DNA of 64,000 nucleotides from Streptomyces sp. DH-12 (GTDB lineage: Bacteria; Actinomycetota; Actinomycetes; Streptomycetales; Streptomycetaceae), in assembly GCF_002899455.1 (NCBI RefSeq), contig NZ_PPFB01000001.1:3636501-3700500 (forward strand), in the 5' to 3' direction. Below, in pieces: positions 41,734 to 53,135 of the stretch. Below the pieces are notes generated by a model, which saw nothing but the letters and a program-made list of their open reading frames with translations, made no database searches and had not been told where the DNA came from. A program made the position numbers and the translations under genes. Each line of letters opens with the position of its first letter. Within the stretch, counting starts at the first letter, position 1.

Positions 41734-42621
41734 GTGTACCGGTTTCTGCTGACCCCCCGCTGGTGGGCGATCAACGTCTTCCTGCTGCTCTCGATCCCCT
41801 TCTGCGTGTTCATGGGGTCCTGGCAGCTGGGCCGGTTCGAGGACCGGGTGGACAACCACCGCGAGGCCGAGGCGCAGGTCGCCGAGGCCAAGAAGGAGGA
41901 GGCCCGGCCGCTGGACGACCTGCTGCCGGTGACCAAGGCCACGTCCGGCAAGCAGGCCACCGCGACCGGCCGGTACGACACCCAGCTCCTCGTCCCCGAC
42001 CGCACGCTGGACGACAAGGACGGCTACTACGTCCTGACCCTGCTGCGCACCGACACCGGCCGCGCGCTGCCCGTCGTACGCGGCTGGCTGCCCGGCACGC
42101 CCGACCCGGCGAAGGCTCCCGCGCCGCCCGCCGGCGAGGTCACCGTCACCGGCGCGCTCCAGGCGTCCGAGACCCCGGGCAGCAACGGCGTCAGCGCCCG
42201 CAGCGGCCTGCCGGAGGGCCAGACCGCCGCGATCAGCGCGGCCTCCCTGGTCAACCTCGTGCCGTACGACGTGTACGACGCCTGGGTCACGCTGAACAGC
42301 GGGGACTCGGGCATGCGTGCGGTGCCGGCGTCCGCGCCCGGCGGCACCGGCCTGGACCTGAAGGCGTTCCAGAACCTCGGCTACACCGCCGAGTGGTTCG
42401 CCTTCGTCGGCTTCGTGATCTTCATGTGGTTCCGGCTGCTGCGCCGCGAGGTGGAGCTCGCCCGCGACGCCGAGCTGGGCCTGGGGCCGGACACGGACAC
42501 GGACATGGGGACGGCGGACGAGGGCGGGAAGCCGCAGGGCGGGACGCCCGAGGGCGCCGACGACGGCGACGGTGGCGACGCCCCGCGTCAGGCGACCGGT
42601 GTGAGCAGCCCCGTCCAGTAG
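41734..42621 (+). CDS. SURF1 family protein
   Basis: A 295-residue protein with the SURF1 layout. The first membrane helix is AINVFLLLSIPFCVFMGSWQLGR with the conserved WQLGR, then a periplasmic domain (YYVLTLLRTDTGRALPVVRGWLP) and a second helix (AEWFAFVGFVIFMWFRLLRREVE). It helps assemble cytochrome c oxidase and heme a. The C-terminal tail is acidic. GTG start 41734. The 3' end overlaps the convergent gene at 42588 by 34 bases. Confidence 0.92.
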   Translation: MYRFLLTPRWWAINVFLLLSIPFCVFMGSWQLGRFEDRVDNHREAEAQVAEAKKEEARPLDDLLPVTKATSGKQATATGRYDTQLLVPDRTLDDKDGYYVLTLLRTDTGRALPVVRGWLPGTPDPAKAPAPPAGEVTVTGALQASETPGSNGVSARSGLPEGQTAAISAASLVNLVPYDVYDAWVTLNSGDSGMRAVPASAPGGTGLDLKAFQNLGYTAEWFAFVGFVIFMWFRLLRREVELARDAELGLGPDTDTDMGTADEGGKPQGGTPEGADDGDGGDAPRQATGVSSPVQ

Positions 42622-44051
42622 ACCGTCCCGGCGCAGGCGTTGGCCACCGTCGTGGTGGCCGAGCCGGAGCCCGTGGCCGCCGTGTAGGTCACCGCCACAC
42701 TGCCCTCGGTCCCGCCGTCCTGCCGCAGCAGCTGCGTCGTCGTGGCCGTCCCGGTGCCCGCGCCCGCGGACGCGCCGTCCGGGTTCGTCGGCTCGCCGGA
42801 CGGCGTCGGGTCCGCCGAGGGGCCGCCGGAGCCGCCGCCCGCGGTGTCGCCGGGGACCGGACAGGTCTCCGAGGGCACCCAGGCGAACCGCACCTCGTAC
42901 GAGGCGCCCGGCTCGAGGACCACGGTCGCCGCCTCCAGCGACGGGTCCGGCAGGGCGGCCGCCGCGTCCCCCGCGACATGCCGCGCCGTCCCGATCTTCG
43001 CCGCGTCGGCCGCGCCCTGCGGGGTCGCGCTCACGGTGCCCGCGCCCTCGACGACGCAGCTCGCGCCGGAGACGTTGGCGACGCGGAAGGAGCCGTAGAC
43101 GGCGCCCGCCGAGTCAGGTGCGGCACTGGTTGCGGTCGCGGGACCGAGCTGGGCGGCGGTGCAGGCAGGGGCGTCCGCCGTGGTGCCGGCCGAGGGACCG
43201 GCGCCCTCGGACGCGCCCGTGCTCGTACCGGTGCTCGCGCCGGCCTCGTCCCCCTCCTTCGTGGCGCTCTTCTCGTCGTCGCCGACCTCGTCGGAGGAGC
43301 CGCCGGCGGTGCTCTCGCCGTTGCCGGGGTCCTTGCCCTGGCCGGTGCCGCCCTGGGCCTGCGAGGCGTGTCCGACGGCGGACGGGTTGGCGTCGGAGCC
43401 GGAGGTGGTGGAGACGTGGACCAGCGCGGGCACGGCGGTGCCGAGGAAGAGCGCGGCGGCCGCCGCGCCGACGAGGGCCTGGCGTTTGCGCGCGCGGCGG
43501 GCGGGGACGGCCCGGCGCAGGTAGTCCAGGGTGCCGTCGCTCGGCTCCACGTCCTGGACGGCCTGGTGCAACAGGGTTCGCAGGTGCAGCTCGTCCGAGT
43601 CGAGCCCTCCGGGGCTCTGTTCGTCCCGGCCGTCGTTCACAGTTCCGTTCCCAGCGTGCGTGTGTGTCGGGTCCTGTCCGTGCGGTGTCACGAGCGCGCG
43701 CAGCCGCGCGATCCCGTCCTCCTCGGGCACGCCCCCGCGGCCCGGGCCGCGTACGGACTCCGGACGGTCCGAGTCCTCCGGTCCCGGTGCGGAGTCCCCC
43801 CCGTCCGCACGGGAGTTGTCCGTACCGGAGCCCGAGTCGTCGTCCCCCACCGCGCGCAAGGCCCGTTTGGACCCGGGCGGTCGCCGGTCGTCCTCGTGCC
43901 CGCCGTCGCCGGAGTCCTCCCCGGCGCCGGAGGCGCGGCCGTCCGCGGACTCCTGGCCCGCCGCGGCATCCGTGGAGCCGGAGGAGCTCCGCGAGCCCTC
44001 CGGCTCGCGGTCCTCGGGGCGCGGGTCCCTCATGTCCTGGCCGTCGCTCAT
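42588..44051 (-). CDS. membrane protein downstream of ECF sigma factor (possible anti-sigma partner)
   Basis: A 487-residue protein. The first 150 residues are disordered and rich in Asp, Gly, Ser and Glu; residues 150-188 contain a short helical part (ELHLRTLLHQAVQDVEPSDG); one membrane helix (about 191-213, ALVGAAAAALFLGTAVPALV) follows basic residues. The rest is an exported Ser/Thr/Gly-rich domain containing APACTAAQLG and ending NACAGTVYWTGLLTPVA. Its ATG overlaps the sigma stop (ATGA). Topology suits an anti-sigma factor, but no zinc HxxxCxxC motif is present, so the role is inference. Confidence 0.78.
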   Translation of the reverse strand: MSDGQDMRDPRPEDREPEGSRSSSGSTDAAAGQESADGRASGAGEDSGDGGHEDDRRPPGSKRALRAVGDDDSGSGTDNSRADGGDSAPGPEDSDRPESVRGPGRGGVPEEDGIARLRALVTPHGQDPTHTHAGNGTVNDGRDEQSPGGLDSDELHLRTLLHQAVQDVEPSDGTLDYLRRAVPARRARKRQALVGAAAAALFLGTAVPALVHVSTTSGSDANPSAVGHASQAQGGTGQGKDPGNGESTAGGSSDEVGDDEKSATKEGDEAGASTGTSTGASEGAGPSAGTTADAPACTAAQLGPATATSAAPDSAGAVYGSFRVANVSGASCVVEGAGTVSATPQGAADAAKIGTARHVAGDAAAALPDPSLEAATVVLEPGASYEVRFAWVPSETCPVPGDTAGGGSGGPSADPTPSGEPTNPDGASAGAGTGTATTTQLLRQDGGTEGSVAVTYTAATGSGSATTTVANACAGTVYWTGLLTPVA

Positions 44052-44719
44052 GCCGGCGCTCCCATGGCCAGCCGCAGCGCGGCGATGCCGCGTGAGCCGT
44101 ACGCCTTGACCGAGCCGAGCGATATGCCGAGGGTCTCGGCGACCTGAGCCTCCGTCATGTCGGCGAAGTAGCGCAGCACCAGCACCTCGCGCTGGCGGCG
44201 CTGCAGACCCTTCATCGCCTTGATGAGGGAGTCGCGTTCGAGCTGGTCGTACGCGCCCTCCTCCGCGCTCGCCATGTCGGGCATGGGCTTGGACAGCAGC
44301 TTGAGGCCGAGGATGCGGCGGCGCAGCGCGGAACGGGACAGGTTGACGACCGTCTGGCGCAGATAGGCCAGGGTCTTCTCCGGGTCCCGGACCCGTTTGC
44401 GGGCGGAGTGGACGCGGATGAACGCCTCCTGGACGACGTCCTCGCAGGAGGCCGTGTCGTCGAGGAGCAGCGCCGCGAGTCCCAGCAGCGAGCGGTAGTG
44501 CGCGCGGTAGGTCTCGGTGAGGTGGTCGACCGTGGTGCCGACCGCCACCGTCTCGTCGGCGCCGTCGCGCTGACCGGGAATGCGGGCGGGGCGCGCTGCG
44601 GGCATGGGCGCGATCACCGGCATGCCACCGGACGCGCCGGCCACGCGGGGCCGGAGCGTGCCGCGGGGCGGCCGCAAGGTCGTGCCGCGGGGCGCTGTGA
44701 AGTCGAGTACCTCAGCCAC
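44048..44719 (-). CDS. ECF RNA polymerase sigma factor, SigE family (SigM-like)
   Basis: A protein of about 223 residues. Region 2 is YRAHYRSLLGLAALLLDDTA and CEDVVQEAFIRVHSARKRVR; region 4 is LQRRQREVLVLRYFADMTEA with HTH AQVAETLGISLGSVKAYGSR. It directs transcription of an extracytoplasmic-stress regulon. The start is uncertain: GTG 44719 (MAEVLDFTAP), GTG 44794 and ATG 44623 are possible. A GGAAC-N16-CGTT ECF promoter on this strand at 44899-44875 suggests autoregulation. It is coupled to the downstream membrane protein. Confidence 0.88.
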   Translation of the reverse strand: MAEVLDFTAPRGTTLRPPRGTLRPRVAGASGGMPVIAPMPAARPARIPGQRDGADETVAVGTTVDHLTETYRAHYRSLLGLAALLLDDTASCEDVVQEAFIRVHSARKRVRDPEKTLAYLRQTVVNLSRSALRRRILGLKLLSKPMPDMASAEEGAYDQLERDSLIKAMKGLQRRQREVLVLRYFADMTEAQVAETLGISLGSVKAYGSRGIAALRLAMGAPA

Positions 44720-44874
44720 GCCAGTTGGACACGCTTCCCCTCGTGAGGGTTGTACGTGCCGGGCGTCACGTCTGCGCCGACCGGTGCCGTCCACCGCCCA
44801 CCCGTGTCAGGCAGCACCACCGGCAGCACATCGAATGCCCTCATGCGTCCCGCTCTTCCCCTGTGTTTCATATG

Positions 44875-44899
44875 AACGGACGTCCCCACGCCCGGTTCC
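44875..44899 (-). promoter_or_regulatory. ECF-type promoter GGAAC-N16-CGTT with upstream operator
   Basis: On the minus strand GGAAC (44899-44895), 16 bases, CGTT (44878-44875). CCAGACGT-CCCC-ACGTCTGG, a perfect 8-bp inverted repeat, overlaps and extends upstream of the -35 (44898-44917). Three copies of CGTCCCCAC at 44881, 44903 and 44925 have an exact 22-bp period across the promoter. Confidence 0.65.
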
Positions 44900-45150
44900 A
44901 GACGTCCCCACGTCTGGGAAGCAGCGTCCCCACACCCCGGACAAGGGTGAACGCAAAGACGCTCCCCGCCCTCCGCTCGGTTGCGGCTGGCGGGGAGGTG
45001 AATCCTCGTCCGCAATCCTCGGCCCAGGAAGTTGCATGTTCAAGTGGTGCGAACCGAGAAGCCCGCCCCACAGGTTCCTCACAGATCCTACAAATGAAAC
45101 CTCTGTGATCCAGACCTTTTACCGCACGGCCGGCCGCCCGCTGTGCACCG

Positions 45151-45210
45151 GGCGGCCGTGCGCCAGGCGGCCGTGCGCCAGGCGGCCGTACGTCAGGCGG
45201 CCGTACGCTA
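45151..45210. repeat. 15-bp tandem repeat joined to the asd stop
   Basis: Four units (GGCGGCCGTGCGCCA and variants) at 45151, 45166, 45181 and 45196, the last including the asd stop. Read in the asd frame, each unit is five codons ending Arg-Thr-Ala-Ala, beginning TAG, TGA, TGG, TGG in order from the gene. The array therefore looks like duplicated asd 3' end. Confidence 0.8.
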
Positions 45211-46290
45211 GGCGGCCTTGTGCTCCGCGGCTATCAGCTCGGCGATCTGCGCGGTGTTGAGCGCGGCACCCTTGCGCAGGTTGTCCCCGCACACGAACAG
45301 CTCCAGCGCCGTGGGGTCGTCCAGGGCCCGGCGCACCCGCCCGACCCAGGTCGGATCGGTGCCGACGACGTCGGCGGGGGTGGGGAACTCGCCCGCGGCC
45401 GGGTTGTCGAAGAGGACCACGCCGGGGGCGGTGGCGAGGATCTCGCGCGCCTTGCCGACGGTGACCTCGTTCTCGAAACGGGCGTGCACGGTGAGGGAGT
45501 GCACGGTGACCACGGGGACGCGCACGCAGGTGACCGCGACCGGGAGAGCGGGCAGGCCGAGGATCTTGCGGGACTCGTCCCGCACCTTCATCTCCTCGGA
45601 CGACCAGCCGTCCTCGCGCAGCGAACCGGCCCACGGCACGACGTTCAGCGCGACCGGCTCCGGGAACGGCCCGGTGTCGTCCCCCACGGCCCGCCGTACG
45701 TCGCCCGGGCTGGTGCCCAGGTCGGTACCGGCCACCAGGGACAGTTGCTCGCGCAGCGTCCGCACGCCGGCCTGGCCGGCGCCGCTGACCGCCTGGTACG
45801 ACGAGACGACCAGCTCACGCAGGCCGAACTCGGCGTGCAGCGCGCCGAGCGCGACGATCATCGACAGGGTGGTGCAGTTCGGGTTGGCGACGATGCCGCG
45901 CGGGCGGCTGCGTACCGCGTGCGGGTTGACCTCGGGGACGACCAGTGGCACGTCCGGGTCCATGCGGAAGGCGCCGGAGTTGTCGACGACGACCGCGCCG
46001 CGCGCGGCGGCGACGGGCGCCCACACGGCGGCGACCTCGTCGGGCACGTCGAACATGGCGACGTCGACCCCGTCGAAGGCCTCCTCGGTGAGCGCCACCA
46101 CCTCGACCTCCTCCCCGCGCACGGCCAGCTTGCGGCCGGCTGAGCGCGGGGAGGCGATGAGCCTGATCTCGCCCCAGACGTCCGCGCGCTGGGACAGGAT
46201 CTGGAGCATGACCGTGCCGACGGCCCCGGTCGCTCCCACGACCGCGAGCGTCGGCCGCCCGGAACGTCCGGGTCCTGCGGTCCCGGTCAT
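45208..46290 (-). CDS. asd: aspartate-semialdehyde dehydrogenase
   Basis: A 360-residue enzyme that reduces aspartyl phosphate to aspartate semialdehyde with NADPH, for Lys/diaminopimelate, Thr, Met and Ile synthesis. The NADP-binding motif is VVGATGAVG (18-26), the catalytic Cys139 is in NPNCTTLSM, with [12 protein letters not shown] and the substrate region [13 protein letters not shown]. The family-typical His lies in the segment [16 protein letters not shown] 46290 overlaps the ask stop by one base (TGATG), so asd is coupled to ask. Confidence 0.96.
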   Translation of the reverse strand: MTGTAGPGRSGRPTLAVVGATGAVGTVMLQILSQRADVWGEIRLIASPRSAGRKLAVRGEEVEVVALTEEAFDGVDVAMFDVPDEVAAVWAPVAAARGAVVVDNSGAFRMDPDVPLVVPEVNPHAVRSRPRGIVANPNCTTLSMIVALGALHAEFGLRELVVSSYQAVSGAGQAGVRTLREQLSLVAGTDLGTSPGDVRRAVGDDTGPFPEPVALNVVPWAGSLREDGWSSEEMKVRDESRKILGLPALPVAVTCVRVPVVTVHSLTVHARFENEVTVGKAREILATAPGVVLFDNPAAGEFPTPADVVGTDPTWVGRVRRALDDPTALELFVCGDNLRKGAALNTAQIAELIAAEHKAA

Positions 46291-47567
46291 CAGCGGCCGG
46301 TGCCTCCGTAGACCACGGCCTCGTCGCTGTCGGAGTCGAGACCGAAGGCGGTGTGCACGGCGCGCACGGCCTCCGGCACGTCGTCCTTGCGGGTGACGAC
46401 CGAGATACGGATCTCGGAGGTCGAGATCAGCTCGATGTTCACGCCGGCGTCGCTGAGCGCGGTGAAGAAGTCGGCGGTGACACCGGGGTTGGTCTTCATG
46501 CCCGCGCCGACCAGGGAGATCTTGCCGATCTGGTCGTCGTAGCGCAGGGAGTCGAAGCCGATGGCGCCCTTGTTCTTCTCCAGGGCGTCGATGGCCTTGC
46601 GGCCCTCGGACTTGGGCAGGGTGAAGGAGATGTCCGTCAGGCCGGTGGACGCGGCGGACACGTTCTGCACGACCATGTCGATGTTGATCTCGGCGTCCGC
46701 GATGGTGCGGAAGATCGACGCGGCCTCGCCGGGCTTGTCGGGCACGCCGACGACCGTGACCTTGGCCTCGGAGGTGTCGTGTGCGACACCGGAGATGAGA
46801 GCCTGCTCCACCTGCTTGTCCCCTTGCTCGATCGGCTCGCTGCTGACCCACGTGCCCTGCAGTCCGCTGAAGGACGAACGGACGTGGATCGGGATGTTGT
46901 ACCGGCGGGCGTACTCCACACAGCGGTGGAGCAGCACCTTGGAACCGGAGGCGGCCAGTTCGAGCATGTCCTCGAACGAGATCCAGTCGATCTTCCTGGC
47001 CTTCGTCACCACGCGCGGGTCGGCGGTGAACACACCGTCGACGTCCGTGTAGATCTCGCACACCTCGGCGTCGAGCGCCGCGGCGAGGGCGACGGCGGTG
47101 GTGTCGGAGCCGCCGCGGCCGAGCGTGGTGATGTCCTTGGTGTCCTGGCTGACGCCCTGGAACCCGGCGACGATGGCGATGTTGCCCTCGTCCACCGAGG
47201 CCTGGATGCGGCCCGGCGTGACATCGATGATGCGGGCTTTGTTGTGGACCGAGTCGGTGATGACACCTGCCTGGCTGCCGGTGAAGCTCTGGGCGTTGTG
47301 GCCCAGGTTCTTGATCGCCATGGCCAGCAAGGCCATGGAGATCCGCTCTCCGGCGGTCAGCAGCATGTCGAGCTCGCGGCCGGCAGGGATCGGGGAAACC
47401 TGCTCGGCGAGATCGATCAGCTCGTCCGTCGTGTCGCCCATCGCGGAAACCACGGCGACCACCTGGTGGCCGTTCTTCTTGGCTTCCACGATCCGCTTGG
47501 CGACGCGCTTGATGCCTTCGGCATCGGCTACGGAGGAGCCTCCGTACTTCTGCACGACAAGGCCCAC
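46290..47567 (-). CDS. ask: aspartokinase
   Basis: A 425-residue aspartate kinase: [15 protein letters not shown] at the N-terminus, [29 protein letters not shown], then two ACT domains ([18 protein letters not shown] and [20 protein letters not shown]) that bind Lys/Thr for feedback control. Start GTG 47567 with GAGGAG; in-frame upstream codons are excluded by lack of conservation. An internal GTG at 46811 (Val253, VEQALISG) with AAGGGG eight bases upstream matches the internal start known for the beta subunit in actinobacteria. Confidence 0.96.
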   Translation of the reverse strand: MGLVVQKYGGSSVADAEGIKRVAKRIVEAKKNGHQVVAVVSAMGDTTDELIDLAEQVSPIPAGRELDMLLTAGERISMALLAMAIKNLGHNAQSFTGSQAGVITDSVHNKARIIDVTPGRIQASVDEGNIAIVAGFQGVSQDTKDITTLGRGGSDTTAVALAAALDAEVCEIYTDVDGVFTADPRVVTKARKIDWISFEDMLELAASGSKVLLHRCVEYARRYNIPIHVRSSFSGLQGTWVSSEPIEQGDKQVEQALISGVAHDTSEAKVTVVGVPDKPGEAASIFRTIADAEINIDMVVQNVSAASTGLTDISFTLPKSEGRKAIDALEKNKGAIGFDSLRYDDQIGKISLVGAGMKTNPGVTADFFTALSDAGVNIELISTSEIRISVVTRKDDVPEAVRAVHTAFGLDSDSDEAVVYGGTGR

Positions 47568-48084
47568 GTGCGCTCCTCGCTCAGTCCGTCGTTGTCCACA
47601 GTCCGCACACATGTGTGTCCGCTGCGGTCGGCTCAGTCTATCGGCGTCCGAAAATCCGCCCCTCGAGATATCGCATGGTGAGACTTCGGACGCTCGCGGG
47701 GGGCTCCTGCCCAGACCGGCGCCCACCACTCGGAAAAGTGCCCCGCGTCACACGGGAGGCGGTCCTTTTCAGTCGGCGGGAGCTTCGAGGCGCCGGGTGT
47801 GCGGCCCTCCCGGGCGGCACGGACCTCACATCTCACACAGGCGGCGGTGTCCCCACGTGGGTTTCGGCCGCCGTACGCGCGGTCCGCTCGCGGGACCCCG
47901 GCGTCCCTCGCGGGACTCCGGCGTCCCTGCCCGCGTCGCCCACGCACCCGCTGTCGCTCACGCGGCGGACGCCGGCGGGGACACACTCTCCGCAAAGCGT
48001 GAACACACCGGCTGGTTCCGTCCACTGAGCGCTCGTCCGAGCGTCCGATGGACGGTCGCCCGCTCTTCGCTCACGCTTTTCTCA
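47568..48084. promoter_or_regulatory. ask-asd upstream region
   Basis: About 515 bp without a supported gene. It contains the 12-bp palindrome CACACATGTGTG (47606-47617) close to the ask start and a 20-bp tandem direct repeat (47889-47908 and 47909-47928, unit CGCGGGACYCCGGCGTCCCT). Short open frames here lack ribosome binding sites. Confidence 0.45.
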
Positions 48085-48744
48085 TCACATGACCGGGCGC
48101 ATGCCCAGCGGGGTGGCGATCTCCTCGGCCATGACCTTGCCGGCCTCGGCCTCGAGGGTCTCGTCGCGCAGGCCCTGGTCGGTGTCCAGGCCGTCGAGTT
48201 CGGCCAGGGGCTGGTTCAGGCGGACGTGGGCGACGACCGACTGCAGGGCGCGCAGGGTCGCCGACGCCGTGGAGCCCCAGTTGGAGAAGTAGGAGAACTG
48301 CCACCACCACAGCGCCTCCGACGTGCGGCCCGCCTTGTAGTGGGCCATGCCGTGGCGCAGGTCCGTGATGACGTCGGTGAGGTCGTCGGAGATGCGCGCC
48401 GGCACCGGGGCCTTGCGCGGCTCGTACGGGTCGAAGACCTCGGAGTAGACGTCGATCGGGTCGAGCAGCCGCGCCAGGTTCTCGCGCAGCTCGTCCACGT
48501 CCGGCTCGGGGCCCATGTCCGGCTCGTAGCGCTCCTCGGGGACGATGTCCTCGTGGGCGCCCAGACGGCCGCCCGCGAGGAGCAGCTGGGAGACCTCCAG
48601 GAGGAGGAAGGGCACCGCCGAGTCCGGCTCGTCGCCCTTCGCGACCTCCGTGACGGCGACCAGGAAGCTCTCGATCTGATCGGCGATCTGGACCGCGAAG
48701 TCGTCCGGGTTCTGGTCGGTCGCGTGCAGCGTGGCGTCAGACAT
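48085..48744 (-). CDS. DUF5063 domain protein
   Basis: A 219-residue soluble protein with acidic N-terminal half ([39 protein letters not shown]) and the conserved [20 protein letters not shown] segment with [16 protein letters not shown]. This is the actinobacterial DUF5063 family found downstream of recR; function unknown. ATG 48744 overlaps the recR stop by eight bases, so recR and this gene are coupled. Confidence 0.9.
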   Translation of the reverse strand: MSDATLHATDQNPDDFAVQIADQIESFLVAVTEVAKGDEPDSAVPFLLLEVSQLLLAGGRLGAHEDIVPEERYEPDMGPEPDVDELRENLARLLDPIDVYSEVFDPYEPRKAPVPARISDDLTDVITDLRHGMAHYKAGRTSEALWWWQFSYFSNWGSTASATLRALQSVVAHVRLNQPLAELDGLDTDQGLRDETLEAEAGKVMAEEIATPLGMRPVM

Positions 48745-49336
48745 CTAGGAGTCGTCTCCCCTCGAAGGCGCGGCCGAGCGTGACCTCGTCCGCGTATTCC
48801 AGGTCACCGCCCACCGGGAGGCCGCTGGCCAGGCGGGTGACCCTCAGGCCCATGGGCTTGATCATGCGGGCGAGGTACGTGGCTGTGGCCTCGCCTTCGA
48901 GATTGGGGTCCGTGGCGAGGATCAGCTCGGTGACCGTGCCGTCCGCCAGCCGGGCCAGGAGTTCCCGTATGCGCAGGTCGTCGGGGCCCACCCCGTCGAT
49001 CGGGCTGATCGCGCCGCCCAGCACGTGGTAGCGGCCGCGGAACTCACGCGTGCGCTCGATCGCGACGACGTCCTTCGGCTCCTCCACGACGCAGATGACC
49101 GCGGGGTCGCGCCTGCTGTCGCGGCAGATGCCGCACCGCTCCTCCTGCGCCACGTTCCCGCAGACCGCGCAGAAGCGGACCTTCGCCTTGACCTCCATCA
49201 GCGCCTGCGCCAGACGCCGTACGTCCGTCGGTTCCGCCTGCAGGATATGGAAGGCGATCCGCTGCGCGCTCTTGGGACCGACGCCGGGCAGCCGCCCCAG
49301 CTCGTCGATGAGGTCCTGGACCACGCCTTCGTACAA
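48737..49336 (-). CDS. recR: recombination mediator RecR
   Basis: A 199-residue protein: helix-hairpin-helix [18 protein letters not shown] at the start, a Cys4 zinc finger ([16 protein letters not shown], about 57-72), and a Toprim domain ([37 protein letters not shown]). RecR works with RecF/RecO to load RecA at gaps. The ATG at 49336 is family-typical ([14 protein letters not shown]). Confidence 0.97.
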   Translation of the reverse strand: MYEGVVQDLIDELGRLPGVGPKSAQRIAFHILQAEPTDVRRLAQALMEVKAKVRFCAVCGNVAQEERCGICRDSRRDPAVICVVEEPKDVVAIERTREFRGRYHVLGGAISPIDGVGPDDLRIRELLARLADGTVTELILATDPNLEGEATATYLARMIKPMGLRVTRLASGLPVGGDLEYADEVTLGRAFEGRRLLDV

Positions 49337-49455
49337 CGGACTGCCGTCCTTCCTGGTGTTCCTTCACTACGTACGGTAGAGGCCCGCGGCCCCGCTTAGA
49401 AGCCCCGCGCTCCGGGAGGCCCGGGGGCCCCGGAGACCCGGGCCGGCGGCCTCGC

Positions 49456-49797
49456 TCAGAAGGGCAGGCCGGGGATGCCGCCCCCGCCGAGGCCCTGGGC
49501 CAGCGGGCCGAGCTTCTGCTGCTGGAGCGTCTGCGCGTTCTCGTTCGCCGCCTGGACCGCCGCGACGACCAGGTCCGCGAGGGTCTCGGTGTCCTCCGGG
49601 TCCACCGCCTTCGGGTCGATCTTCAGCGCCCGCAGTTCGCCGGAGCCGGTGACGGTGGCCTTCACCAGACCGCCGCCCGCCTGGCCCTCGACCTCCGTGC
49701 GCGCCAGTTCCTCCTGGGCCCGGGCCAGGTCCTGCTGCATCTTCTGGGCCTGCTGGAGCAGCTGCTGCATGTTGGGCTGGCCACCACCGGGGATCAC
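49456..49797 (-). CDS. YbaB/EbfC nucleoid-associated protein
   Basis: A 113-residue DNA-binding protein: helix [20 protein letters not shown], core [20 protein letters not shown] and [19 protein letters not shown], and a Gly-rich tail. The YbaB-recR gene order is conserved in bacteria. It is a dimeric nucleoid-associated protein that may aid RecR-linked repair. GTG start 49797; it lies 119 bp upstream of recR. Confidence 0.95.
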   Translation of the reverse strand: MIPGGGQPNMQQLLQQAQKMQQDLARAQEELARTEVEGQAGGGLVKATVTGSGELRALKIDPKAVDPEDTETLADLVVAAVQAANENAQTLQQQKLGPLAQGLGGGGIPGLPF

Positions 49798-50087
49798 GAT
49801 TCGGCTCCTAGGTCGGTACGTCGGTCCGGTGCGACGGTCGCACCGCTCGGCACGAGCCTACGTGCTCGAGGCAGCCGTCGCCCCGGCACTCTTTCGGGTG
49901 AGTCCCCTCCGGGGCCCTATACCTGATCACGGCCCCCCAATGGGCGTAAAAGCGCGCGAACCTCCGACGCGCCCACCCGTTGGGCGGTAGGAAGGGCCCG
50001 GCGCGCGAGCACCACGCGTGACCGGCCGGCTGCGCACGGTGCGTGCGCGCGGAGCCGGTCAGGTCGGTTCAGGAGGGGAGATACCGG

Positions 50088-50834
50088 GTGGGTCAGCCGG
50101 AGATGCAGCCCGAGGGTCGGCCTCACGACGGGCGGGGCGAGGGCGCGGCGGGGCTGCGGCCGGGCGGCCCCGCCGGGCGGGCGTTCCCGCTCGGGGACTG
50201 GGGCGAACCGGCCGCGCGGCTGGACGAGCTGTACCGGTGGGTGGAGCGCGGGGCGCTGGACACCGCCGCGTGGTACCTCGAGGACCGGATGTGGAAGCGG
50301 CGCTGCGCGTGGGCGCTGCGGACCGGCACGGCGCTGGGCGCGCTGACCGGGGCCGCGCTGCCGCTGCTCGATCTGGCCGGGGCGGCGGACGGCGTCACGC
50401 CCTGGGGGTATCTCGCGCTGCTGCTCGCCGTGGCGTGCGTGGCGGGCGACCGGTTCTTCGGGATGACGTCCGGCTGGATGCGGGACGTGGCGACGGCGCA
50501 GGCGGTGCACCGGCGGCTGCAGGCGTTCCAGTTCGACTGGGCGTCGGAGTGCGTGCGCGAGGTGCTGGGGCCGGCCGAGGGCACGGCCGGTGAGGCGGCG
50601 GAGCGGTGCCTGACGGTGCTGCGGCGCTTCACGGAGGACGTGACGGAGCTGGTCCGGGTGGAGACGGCGGACTGGATGATGGAGTTCCGCGGCGGGGGCG
50701 CTCCGCTGGGGGTGCGGACGGCGCTGGGCGGTGCGGGCCGCCCGGAGGCCGCCCTCCCGCCCGGCCGTTTCCCGTCCCCGCCGAACGGGGCCCGGCCGAA
50801 CATGCCCCGGCAGCGGCCGCCGGAGACGCGCTGA
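50088..50834 (+). CDS. SLATT-domain two-helix membrane protein
   Basis: A 248-residue protein. After a variable N-terminus (to about 45) come RLDELYRWVERGALDTAAWY and KRRCAWALRTGTALGALTGA, then two close membrane helices (TGTALGALTGAALPLLDLAG; WGYLALLLAVACVAGDRFFG) and a helical domain (WMRDVATAQAVHRRLQAFQF; RRFTEDVTELVRVETADWM). This is the SLATT architecture, two-helix proteins predicted as pore effectors in conflict systems but also found alone. GTG 50088 follows GGAGGGGAG. It is convergent with the kinase gene. Confidence 0.82.
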   Translation: MGQPEMQPEGRPHDGRGEGAAGLRPGGPAGRAFPLGDWGEPAARLDELYRWVERGALDTAAWYLEDRMWKRRCAWALRTGTALGALTGAALPLLDLAGAADGVTPWGYLALLLAVACVAGDRFFGMTSGWMRDVATAQAVHRRLQAFQFDWASECVREVLGPAEGTAGEAAERCLTVLRRFTEDVTELVRVETADWMMEFRGGGAPLGVRTALGGAGRPEAALPPGRFPSPPNGARPNMPRQRPPETR

Positions 50835-51179
50835 GGTTCTCCGCCGGGGCGGTGGCGACCCGGGGCCCGGCCTTTCCCGACCGACGATGCACCGAGCACG
50901 CCCCGCCCCCACCGGGGCGCGCGGCGTGCACGCGCGCCGACTCTCACGCCGTGCGCGGCGCACACAGCCCACCCGACCCCACCGCCGTGCGCGGCGCACA
51001 CCACCACCCCGCGCTCACCGCCGTGCGCGGCGCGCACCCGTGTCTGTCCTCACGCTGTGCACAGCGCGTGCGACCTCCCGGGCCACCCGGACCACACGTC
51101 TCCCGTCACCTCGCGCGCCCCGCGCTCCGGGCGTGGCCCTCGCCCGCCCCCTCCGGGGGAGGCGGGGCGGACCGGCCGT
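50835..51179. repeat. intergenic region with a 36-bp-period GC palindrome array
   Basis: Three copies of CGCCGTGCGCGGCGCACAC-type units start at 50947, 50983 and 51019, exactly 36 bp apart, each centred on GTGCGCGGCGCAC. A degenerate fourth follows at about 51054 and a related CGCGCGGCGTGCACGCGCG lies before. It sits between convergent genes and probably forms strong hairpins; no coding potential. Confidence 0.75.
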
Positions 51180-53057
<1,878 letters not shown>

Positions 53058-53135
53058 CGCTGCGCCGCCTTCCCCCCGCAGTGAGCAACGGATCGAGGAT
53101 AGTGGCGGGTCGGTCCCCGGCGGGTCGGGCGACGT

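Noticed and set aside
50947..51053. CRISPR-like regular repeats
   Set aside because: Period is 36 bp but units abut with no unique spacers and no cas genes are present.
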